Shown in pieces: positions 18,572-25,696 of a DNA stretch of 64,000 nt (the stretch's first letter is position 1; every line of letters starts with the position of its first letter). Origin of the DNA: Shewanella psychrophila (GTDB taxonomy: Bacteria > Pseudomonadota > Gammaproteobacteria > Enterobacterales > Shewanellaceae). The notes below the pieces were generated by a model, which was given only the letters and a program-made list of their open reading frames with translations, made no database searches and was not told the origin of the DNA. The stretch covers positions 930,001 through 994,000 of the forward strand of contig NZ_CP014782.1 in assembly GCF_002005305.1 (NCBI RefSeq), read 5' to 3'. Position numbers and translations under genes: made by a program.

Positions 18572-18749
18572 GGCTAACAGTAACCTTTAGCCTTTTAACC
18601 CGCAGCTCGATACTCGCCACTGCTTTATTGCTCTCTTATTAATAGTCGCTAATTATCTGGCCTTCATCGCTCTAGCAGCATAGAATTCGGCCACGACCTT
18701 TTAGGTTGTCAGCATTTATTCTTACCTTGGAATAGTATAGGAATGGCAA

Positions 18750-19031
18750 ATGAGTAAGAAGCCAGATAGACAGACAGCCATGTTACTTTTGATTGAGTAG
18801 GTAAAGGATGGCTTGCCCCTGTATGAACCCGACACCTTCATCTGCGGTCCGGACGGCAGCTGCGAAGGTTGCCCCAAGAAACTCTTGGAACTGGTCGATA
18901 CCGAATTGACCTATTGGGAATCGGCCATCGAGCGTGGTGCTATCCCTAATTTCGATGAGATCTCCCGCTTCGGCAAGCTCTGCAAGAATGTGCGCCGGGG
19001 CCTGGTTCGCAACAATATCTTAAGCGCCTAA
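18750..19031 (+). pseudogene. Second copy of the small cysteine-motif gene, with stop codon
   Basis: The 282-base frame matches the intact gene at 11928-12209 along its full length, including the CX5CX2C motif, but codon 17 is TAG (18798-18800) where the other copy has CAG. About 120 bases upstream are also shared, while similarity ends at the stop codon. A 72-residue product starting at an internal codon is possible but would lack the N-terminal helix. The two copies bracket 6.5 kb containing the metallopeptidase, toxin, immunity gene and IS10-like element. Confidence 0.85.
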
Positions 19032-19144
19032 CTAAGCATTGAGGCGGTTTTCAATATAGTTGACCAGACTTAGAAGAGATTAGTCAGTAATAGACTTTAA
19101 ATTTAACGAGAAGCCCTTTTTATCATTGCGTGTCTAAGTTATAA

Positions 19145-19252
19145 AATCTTCAAAAAGTGAAAGTTATTGAGTATCTGTCATTTCTAGCTGATTTAGGCGA
19201 GAAGGCTGTCATGGCTGATATCGTTGCTATGTCGAATGCATTACATCAATAA
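19145..19252 (+). pseudogene. 3' fragment of a GAD-like immunity gene
   Basis: The 36 codons ending in TAA at 19252 match the C-terminus of the intact gene ending at 21796 (KVKVIE..LSFLADLGEK..VMADIVAMSNALH). The sequence after the stop, including the next repeat copy, is also shared. It is therefore the tail of a second, mostly deleted copy. Confidence 0.8.
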
Positions 19253-19254
19253 AA

Positions 19255-19390
19255 CTGGATTCCGGTCAATGAGCATACCGGAATGACAGTGAGCTTATAG
19301 CCAGTTACAGATGACTATTTCCCGTCTTCCCGGGCTTGTTCCGGGAGCCAGCTTTAGTTGTTAAGTTTCAAGCGTGGATTCCGGCCTAAA
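19255..19390 (+). repeat. Two-hairpin repeats ending at a toxin fragment
   Basis: One second-half hairpin (19255-19287), one first-half hairpin (CCCGGGCTTGTTCCGGGA) and a truncated second half that stops at CCGGCCTAAA, directly against the toxin remnant. The abrupt end suggests a deletion or recombination joint at about 19390. Confidence 0.75.
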
Positions 19391-19436
19391 TGATGAAGGT
19401 GGTCACATCATCGCTTCAATATTTAATGGCTCAGGG

Positions 19437-20489
19437 GGCCTTGTTTCCTAAATCGATTGAACCTTTTGCAGCTTATGTGATCTGATCTTCCAATGTGGTT
19501 ATTGGAAACATCAAGATGGGTAAAGCTAAGCGTAAAATGACCAATTGGTCTCAGTACAACAAGGCATTGATTAATCGAGGGTCCTTGACCTTTTGGATTG
19601 ATGAGCACGCCATTAGCTCTTGGTGTTGCTCTGAACATCACGGCCGCCGTGGCCGTGGGTATATTTACTCTGATGTTGCTATTGAAACTGCATTGGTTGT
19701 TAAAGGTGTATTCAACTTATCACTGAGAGCACTAGAAGGTTTCACTACCTCGGTTTTCCAGCTTATGGATGTGCCACTAACCTCACCAAGCTATAGCTGC
19801 ATTAGCAAACGTGCCAAGACCGTAAATATCAAATATCGCTCACCGAGTCGTGGCTCTGTGGCACATGTAGTGATTGATTCAACGGGCCTCAAAGTTTACG
19901 GCGAGGGAGAATGGAAGACTCGAAAGCATGGTAAAGAAAAGCGTCGTACCTGGCGTAAGTTACACCTCGCAGTAGATGCGAATACGCATGAAGTCGTAGC
20001 AGCAGAAGTCACTCTGGTTAACGTTGCTGATAATGAAGTGTTACCCACATTAATCAAGCCGTTAAGAAGACAGATTAAACAAGTTTCTGCTGATGGAGCA
20101 TACGACACCAAAGCGTGTCACAAACTACTTCAGCGTAAAGGTTGCAAACCCACTATCCCACCAAGAAGCAGTGCTGGGTTTTGGGAGGATGGGCATCCTC
20201 GAAACGAGGCAGTGAGAGCCCTCAAAAATAATGAGTTAGCGCAATGGAAGAAGGAAAATGACTATCACTTACGGTCACTATCTGAAACAGCAATGTACCG
20301 ATATAAGCAACTAATTAGTCCGAAACTTAGCCTACGAGATTATAATGCTCAAGTAGGTGAAGCGCTGGCAGGTGTAAAGGCAATGAACAAAGTCATAAGA
20401 CTAGGAATGCCAGTTAGGAAACAGGCTGCCTAGTTAGCTCAAACCCTTGGAGTAGCTGCATCTATAGCGAGGATTTGATCAACAACGCC
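19437..20489 (+). mobile_element. IS5-family (IS903-like) insertion sequence, complete
   Basis: The element is 1053 bp. The ends GGCCTTGTTTCCTAAATC and, reversed, GGCGTTGTTGATCAAATC are imperfect 18-bp inverted repeats of the IS903 type. The 9-base target GGCTCAGGG is exactly repeated at 19428-19436 and 20490-20498. It carries one intact transposase and splits the toxin remnant. Confidence 0.93.
19516..20433 (+). CDS. IS5-family transposase (IS903 group)
   Basis: A 305-residue DDE transposase. The first Asp lies in HVVIDSTGLKVYGEGEW, a signature of the IS903 group; the second in VSADGAYDTKAC; the Glu in the C-terminal region near RSLSETAMYRYKQL. The ATG at 19516 is preferred over an upstream GTG because a GGAA site precedes it and the family begins MGKAKRKM. 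The frame is undamaged. Confidence 0.93.
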   Translation: MGKAKRKMTNWSQYNKALINRGSLTFWIDEHAISSWCCSEHHGRRGRGYIYSDVAIETALVVKGVFNLSLRALEGFTTSVFQLMDVPLTSPSYSCISKRAKTVNIKYRSPSRGSVAHVVIDSTGLKVYGEGEWKTRKHGKEKRRTWRKLHLAVDANTHEVVAAEVTLVNVADNEVLPTLIKPLRRQIKQVSADGAYDTKACHKLLQRKGCKPTIPPRSSAGFWEDGHPRNEAVRALKNNELAQWKKENDYHLRSLSETAMYRYKQLISPKLSLRDYNAQVGEALAGVKAMNKVIRLGMPVRKQAA

Positions 20490-20739
20490 GGCTCAGGGGA
20501 GCAGATAAATTATGCAGCCATGGATGGAAATCTAAATAAAGGTGCTTGAAAGCGGATGGAAAACAAGTGGGCTGATGCATTGAAAGGCGATCCACCTAAG
20601 AAAGTTAACGTCAGTATAGATGCTATATATGATAAAAACAGCAATAGACCTGAAGCTTTTGATGTTACATACCTTATTGATGGAAAAAAGAAATCAGTAA
20701 CATTAATAAATCAACCTAGAGGATAAACCTTGAGAACAA

Positions 20740-21006
20740 TTGATTCGATATACACTTGCTATTGCCGAACATATGATTAATCAAATTGATGAAGAATGGA
20801 TTGATTGCAAAATAGCAGTTGAATTTTTTGAAAGCGCTGCTGAATTTGATACAACTTACACTTCAAAAAGTGCTATTGAACATGATTTGAAAGGTGGCTA
20901 TCCACTTTTTAAACTATTCAAAGAGCTACACGAGTTAACTAATGAAAGCCCAGAAAACAATTGGAATAGAGCCAAGTTCACTCAATGTGATGCCTTGATT
21001 CTATAA
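20740..21006 (+). pseudogene. YezG-family (DUF600) immunity gene, 3' truncated
   Basis: The readable 88 codons include IAEHMINQIDEEW, KIAVEFFESAAEF, LFKELHELTNE and NNWNRAKFT, which follow the YezG/DUF600 immunity family. Family members continue with about 30 more residues containing a conserved F-E-W-D-Q segment; here the sequence switches to an unrelated short tail and stops. The start is also uncertain (TTG after a stop). YezG proteins are known partners of this endonuclease toxin type, and the gene follows the toxin remnant by 13 bases, so the pair decayed together. Confidence 0.7.
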
Positions 21007-21115
21007 GTCTAACCTATCGTAACTCCTCCACTCTTGTGCCTATAAGCCGTAAAGCTGACACAGATACCAAGTTGAATTTAGACCTACATCGATGTAAATA
21101 AAAAGGTGTTAGTAA

Positions 21116-21796
21116 ATGAACAAATTTTTTGATAACTTTTACAATTTCGCTGGTTTTGGCCCAGCAATTAAATCTAAACAGCCAACAGTTGAAGCGCTTA
21201 ATTTTTTTGAGAGTAAGCTACCTGCACACTTATCAGAGTACTGGCAGGAATATGGTTTTTGCGGTTGGGGAAAGGGTATCTTCTGGACTGTTAACCCCGA
21301 TGACTACAAAGATATTTTAACGCAGTGGTTGTCAGGTACTTCATTTGAGCAAAGAGAATTAGACGGAATTGATAAGTATTATGTCATAGGGCGTAGTGCA
21401 TTTGGTCGGCTTTTTATCTGGGGAGAAACATCGGGGCAGAGTATAAAAATAGATACAAATTTCGGAATGCTCCTCCCTGCTGATGAAACAAAAAAGTTAA
21501 AAGAAAGAGGCCAAGAAAGGACTATTGACTTATTTTTCGCTGTTAAAACAAAAGATGACATGGAAGAAGAGGATCTAGATGAAAACCCTCTTTTCGACCG
21601 TGCTATGGCCAAACTTGGTCCATTAGAAGCTGATGAAATGTACGGCTTTGTTCCTGCACTTGCACTAGGTGGCGCACCTCAGCTAGAAAACCTTCAGAAA
21701 GTTAAGGTGATCGAACACCTCTCATTCCTAGCTGATTTAGGCGAGAAGACTGTCATGGCCGATATCGTCGCTATGTCGAATGCACTGCATAAATAA
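21116..21796 (+). CDS. GAD-like/DUF1851 immunity protein
   Basis: A 226-residue cytoplasmic protein. The N-terminal half (about 1-100; LPAHLSEYWQEYGFCGWGKG, FWTVNPDDY, GRSAFGRLFIWGET) matches the GAD-like domain, and the C-terminal part (LFDRAMAKLGPLEADEMYGF, PALALGG) matches DUF1851. This fusion is known from immunity proteins of type VI-delivered toxins such as Tdi1. No cognate toxin is adjacent, so it may be an orphan that protects against neighbours. Its last 36 codons and following repeat are duplicated at 19145-19290. The frame is intact. Confidence 0.8.
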   Translation: MNKFFDNFYNFAGFGPAIKSKQPTVEALNFFESKLPAHLSEYWQEYGFCGWGKGIFWTVNPDDYKDILTQWLSGTSFEQRELDGIDKYYVIGRSAFGRLFIWGETSGQSIKIDTNFGMLLPADETKKLKERGQERTIDLFFAVKTKDDMEEEDLDENPLFDRAMAKLGPLEADEMYGFVPALALGGAPQLENLQKVKVIEHLSFLADLGEKTVMADIVAMSNALHK

Positions 21797-21798
21797 AA

Positions 21799-21985
21799 CT
21801 GGATTCCGGTCAATGAGCATACCGGAATGACAAGTAGGTAAGGACGCCGGAATGACGTAATCATTAGGCAGCCACACTTGACGCTTTTGCCGTCTTCCCG
21901 GGCTTGTTCCGGGAGCCAGCTCTTGTCTTTAAGTTCTAAACAGTAGATTTGGGCCAATGAGCATGGCGGAAAGGCAGTGTTCATA
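21799..21985 (+). repeat. Two-hairpin repeats, last cluster in left-side orientation
   Basis: One second-half hairpin, a short half copy, one first-half hairpin (CCCGGGCTTGTTCCGGGA) and a decayed second half. Between here and 22241 no gene was seen. Confidence 0.8.
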
Positions 21986-22241
21986 TATTTATCCATACCT
22001 GAGTGCTAGTAGATAGGCTTAATGGGAAAGTTTAGTCCTTAGCTTTTTATCACTCGCAGCTCGATACTCGCGACCTCACTTATTCGTCATCTGACCGCCA
22101 TATGTTCTAGGTCAAGTAAACTGGGCATTTCACTATTCTTTTCCCTGCGTCTCTATGGTAACGTCACTGACTAAATTGATTGTCATATCAATCAAGTAAC
22201 TATCAATTATCTAATCAAAAAACGCAGAGGGAAACGCGGCC

Positions 22242-23000
22242 GTGACAACTGAGTTCTATTACAGCACTAACATCAGTTTCTATAATGAACATGCCGATGA
22301 CTTGGCTGCGCAGTATCTGTCTAAGTCTTTCGAAGAGGTTCATGCGTCTTGGTTGCCTCATCTCAACAGTATCCTCAATCCATCATCAGTTAAGCCTGCC
22401 TTAGCATCCCATAGGTTACCCGAAGCTTCGCTACTCGCTAATAAGCTAAGTGAACAGAATGCTAAGTTGCGTTTCTTAGATATCGGCGCCGGTGTAGGTC
22501 GTGATGTTAAGTATCTGGCAGAGCTGGACACAGAAAAACAAGCAGTTGAAGTGTACGCTGTCGAGCCTGCACAAGGCTTGGCTGCTTTAGGCCAAAAGTT
22601 CACTCAAGATCTCAATGTCACTTGGCTTGATGATGCGCTACCGGCTTTAGTTAAAGTCACAAGTTTAGACTCCAGATTCGATCTTACTTTACTTAGCGCC
22701 ATCTGGATGCACATTCCAATACAAGAACGAGCAGATTCGATACGAACACTGGCTAAGTTACTCGCTCCAAATGGAAAACTGGTGATCACGCTTCGTCATG
22801 GCCCGTGCAATGATGAGCGTCAGATGTTTCAAGTAAGCGACAAAGAACTTGAGTGTCTTGCTGAAAGTGTGGGGCTAACTGTTATCGATACCACTGCAAA
22901 CGAAACCGACAAGCTAGGAAGGGCGGAAGTCTATTGGCAAACCTTAGTGCTAGTACACGCAAGTGTTTCAACTGCAAGCATGAGGTCACTGGGTGAATAA
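22242..23000 (+). CDS. Class I SAM-dependent methyltransferase paired with an HNH nuclease
   Basis: A 252-residue Rossmann-fold methyltransferase. Motif I is LRFLDIGAGVGRDVKYLAE (about 79-97), the acidic end of strand 2 is VYAVEPAQGLAALG, motif IV-like is FDLTLLSAIWMHIP and a later strand is GKLVITLRHGP. The N-terminal FYNEHADDLAAQY is common in methyltransf_11/12 proteins with small-molecule substrates. It lacks the DPPY/NPPY motif of adenine DNA methylases. The start is GTG. The next gene begins inside this one (8-base overlap), so they form an operon. Whether the target is nucleic acid, nucleotide or a small molecule cannot be decided. Confidence 0.85.
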   Translation: MTTEFYYSTNISFYNEHADDLAAQYLSKSFEEVHASWLPHLNSILNPSSVKPALASHRLPEASLLANKLSEQNAKLRFLDIGAGVGRDVKYLAELDTEKQAVEVYAVEPAQGLAALGQKFTQDLNVTWLDDALPALVKVTSLDSRFDLTLLSAIWMHIPIQERADSIRTLAKLLAPNGKLVITLRHGPCNDERQMFQVSDKELECLAESVGLTVIDTTANETDKLGRAEVYWQTLVLVHASVSTASMRSLGE

Positions 23001-24114
23001 TGCATTCTTAAAAGACTCATCCTTGAAAGAGGTCGATGCCACAAAGCAGGTCGAATTTATCGCTTACTTACAGCGTTTGCTTATTGAGGGGGATTTTGTC
23101 GCCACCTATAAGTTTGCACTGCTTCATGCGCTGGCTGATATTTGTATCGAAAAGGCTCATTACACACGCCCAAATACTGGCTCAAATAAAAGCTCGAATA
23201 CAGATTCAAATACAAGTTTGAATATAAGCCATGAAGCTGACAGCATCATTACCATAGATGAAATCGTCGAGAAGTTTATCGAACTCTACTGGCAACACTC
23301 GCTGCCATTTAGCGCTACAGATGCCGAACCTTTTCTGCTGTTACAAAATTCAGGTAAGCAATCAGCGTTAATCAATAATCTAAGTACTTTTCGTAGCCAA
23401 GGGGTAAGAAACTTGTCGCAACTTAAAGCCCATAGTGGCTGGCGTAAGTTATGCAACGAGACTCGTAAAACACTCAAAGAAGGCCCGCTGTGGCGATTAC
23501 AGTTATTGGCTGGTAACCCTGAGTGTTTTTACTATCCCCATGACAAGAGTAAAAAACACATTCAGTTAAACTCAGGTATCGCATTCTGTTTCAGGCGTTT
23601 CCATGACTTAGTCGTATCACTGGCCCGTAGTCACTGGACGCAAAAGGTATGTGACTTTGCTTCTAATCAAAATGTAATTGGTGGTCAAGGCAATCTGTCT
23701 GACTTTCTGTTCGGCAGTGATCGCAAAGCCATCATCCAGGCGAGGCCATTATTGCTGCAGATACAGCATGGCAACTGCTTCTATTGTAAGAAACCGTTGA
23801 AAGAACAAGGCGAAGTCGATCACTTTATCCCCTGGGCTCGTTATCCGTCCGATCTTGGCCATAACTTCGTTCTTGCACACAGCAAGTGTAATAACGCCAA
23901 ACGTGATCACTTAGCCGCAGAAAAACATAAAGATCGCTGGTTTGAACAAAACATCATAAAACATGAAAAGATTATTACCTCAGAGCTAAATAGCTACTTT
24001 GTTTGTGAGAGTCAGCGCTCTGAAGCAATAGCTACTTGGGCATACCAGCTCGCGGCACAGAACAGTTCTCCGCTTTGGCTAAAGGGAAAAGAGTTTAAGG
24101 AGTTATTGGTGTAA
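22993..24114 (+). CDS. HNH endonuclease downstream of methyltransferase
   Basis: A 373-residue protein. The C-terminal HNH site reads NCFYCKKPL, EVDHFIPWARYP, then FVLAHSKCNNAKRDHL (about 257-310), giving two CxxC-type halves for structural zinc and the catalytic His of DHFIPW. The first 250 residues are unrecognised and mostly helical, with a conserved-looking WRLQLLAGNPECFYYP. It starts at GTG within the last codons of the methyltransferase, so expression is coupled. The layout resembles a restriction-modification or defence pair, but the family of the N-terminal part and the target are unknown. A serine/asparagine-rich insertion of about 20 residues near 60-80 looks like a repeat expansion. 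Confidence 0.8.
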   Translation: MNNAFLKDSSLKEVDATKQVEFIAYLQRLLIEGDFVATYKFALLHALADICIEKAHYTRPNTGSNKSSNTDSNTSLNISHEADSIITIDEIVEKFIELYWQHSLPFSATDAEPFLLLQNSGKQSALINNLSTFRSQGVRNLSQLKAHSGWRKLCNETRKTLKEGPLWRLQLLAGNPECFYYPHDKSKKHIQLNSGIAFCFRRFHDLVVSLARSHWTQKVCDFASNQNVIGGQGNLSDFLFGSDRKAIIQARPLLLQIQHGNCFYCKKPLKEQGEVDHFIPWARYPSDLGHNFVLAHSKCNNAKRDHLAAEKHKDRWFEQNIIKHEKIITSELNSYFVCESQRSEAIATWAYQLAAQNSSPLWLKGKEFKELLV

Positions 24115-24267
24115 TAGAACAAGTGCAAATGCAAAAATGATGTAACTCCTGAGCAGCCAAGTCTTTAACTTGAGATTTAGTATATGGCTTTGCAAGTCTT
24201 TCTTACGTCAAAAGCTGTTGGCCAATCCACAGTTGCACTGCCTGTTTTAGTTTTTCCAGCTTGGTAA

Positions 24268-24423
24268 GTTACAACTCAAACAAAGCCTCCATTTTCGATT
24301 AGTAATCATAAGCAATTGGTCGGTACCATCCCGAAATTAAACCGTATTACCTATAACCAAGATCAGATTAACGCTATTGCTTATCAAGTCGCTCAGCGAT
24401 GTGTCCAAGGAAGTTCAGTTTGA
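24268..24423 (+). pseudogene. Possible 3' remnant of an unrecognised gene
   Basis: Fifty-two open codons ending in TGA at 24423, with protein-like composition (ISNHKQLVGTIPKLNRITYN). There is no start codon or ribosome site. The call is weak; the rest of 24115-24470 shows nothing. Confidence 0.2.
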
Positions 24424-24471
24424 CTGCTAATGAGTTAGTAGATGCAAGTCAGGGAAGCTAAGAAGGGATCT

Positions 24472-25400
24472 CGGAACAAGCCCGGGATGACACACAGAGG
24501 AGTGGCATGTGGCTGCAAGTGAAATCGCAACGATAACAATCAGAGTAGGGCAATGATAAAGCCTACATCTACACGTCTTTCCGGCATTCTTGTTGGCCGG
24601 AATCTACTTTTTAGAACCTAAAGACAAGAGCTGGATCCCGGAACGAGTCCGGCATGACAACCAAAGAAGAGTAAATAGTATCATCTATACCTACTGTCTT
24701 TCCGGCACTCTCGTTGGCCGGAATCCATTCTTTTAACTTAAAGCAAAAGCTGGATACCGGAACGAGTCCGGCATGACAGCTAAAAAAGAGTAAATAGTGC
24801 CATCTATACCTACTGTCTTTCCGGCAGGCTTGTTGGCCGGAATCTATTTTTGAACTTAAAGACAAGATCTGGATCCCGGAACAAGTCCGGGATGACAACC
24901 AAAGAAGAGTAAATAGTATCATCTATACCTACAGTCTTTCCGGCAGGCTTGTTGGCCGGAATCCATTTTTAGGACTTAAAGACAAGAGCTGGATCCCGGA
25001 ACAAGTCCGGGATGACGGCATAATAAGAAGCTAGGTCGATAATAGCTCTCGGTTCTGGCATCCTGCTTCGCCCTCGTCTTTCCAGCAAGCTTATTGGCCG
25101 GAATCCATTAACAAGTCCGGGATGACGGCATAATAAGAAGCTAGGTCGATAATAGCTCTCGGTTCTGGCATCCTGCTTCGCCCTCGTCTTTCCAGCAAGC
25201 TTATTGGCCGGAATCCATTCTTTGAACTTAAAGGCAAAAGCTGGATACCGGAACAAGTCCGGCATGACAACCAAAGAAGAGTAAATAGTATCATCTATAC
25301 CTACAGTCTTTCCGGCAGGCTTGTTGGCCGGAATCCATTCTTTGAACTTAAAGACAAGAGCTGGATCCCGGAACAAGTCCGGGATGACGGCATAATAAGA
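24472..25400 (-). repeat. Tandem array of about seven two-hairpin repeat units, reversed orientation
   Basis: Units begin near 24575, 24696, 24815, 24934, 25074, 25184 and 25306, so the period is 110-140 bases. Each has GTCTTTCCGGC..GGCCGGAATC, a linker with ACTTAAAGACAAGAGC, then GGATCCCGGAAC..GTCCGGGATGAC and an inter-unit spacer (AAGAAGAGTAAATAGT). Units at 25001-25110 and 25111-25220 are an almost exact tandem duplication. Orientation is opposite to all copies left of 22 kb. Long frames through this array are artefacts. Confidence 0.9.
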
Positions 25401-25560
25401 AGCCAGGTCGATAATTGCTCTCGGTTCTGGCATCCATGCTTCACTCTCGATAATAGCTCCTGCATTATTCTACCTTTGTCCTTCCATGGACTCGTACCTC
25501 CTATATCCTTATAGTCACCACGAATCGACATTTCCGCCTTGACCCATAGAGATATGGGGA
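25401..25560 (-). repeat. Second-family repeat block, inverted copy
   Basis: This block is the reverse complement of the region around 7848-7966 over about 120 bases (CTCGATAATAGCTCCTGCAT, ACTCGTACCTCCTATATCC, CGACATTTCC). Confidence 0.8.
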
Positions 25561-25696
25561 TATGAGGATATGGGGAATGATATCGGGAATATCACAGACC
25601 TTGGCGGTCGATGACTGAAGCAGGAGATCGGGATGACGAAATGGTCAGATGACAGCTTCAATTGGGACTGCATAATAAGACAACGTCTGCGCGGGT

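Larger units (their letters stand above)
19392..20726 (+). pseudogene. Endonuclease NS_2-type toxin tip, truncated and interrupted by an IS
   Basis: Left of the IS the bases encode DEGGHIIASIFNGSG; right of it, with one copy of the 9-base duplication removed, they continue in frame as EQINYAAMDGNLNKGA, then a TGA where family members have Trp, then KRMENKWADALKG and a beta-rich tail ending in TAA at 20726. This is the (D/E)GGH catalytic segment and C-terminus of DNA/RNA non-specific endonuclease toxins (Endonuclea_NS_2). All upstream toxin domains are missing, so it has at least three lesions: truncation, insertion, nonsense. The remains of its immunity gene follow at once. Confidence 0.85.

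Noticed and set aside
22000..24500. A dif site at the repeat-orientation switch
   Set aside because: No sequence resembling the gammaproteobacterial dif consensus was seen in this interval on reading by eye.
24571..25400. A CRISPR array
   Set aside because: Unit length (110-140 bases), two different hairpins per unit and conserved rather than unique spacers exclude CRISPR; no cas genes are near.
24611..25531. Several open frames of 67-154 codons on the minus strand
   Set aside because: They are translations of the two-hairpin repeat array (recurring F-R-D-P-A and K-E-W-I-P-A-N peptides). The same peptides appear wherever the repeat is found, so they are repeat artefacts and not a protein family.
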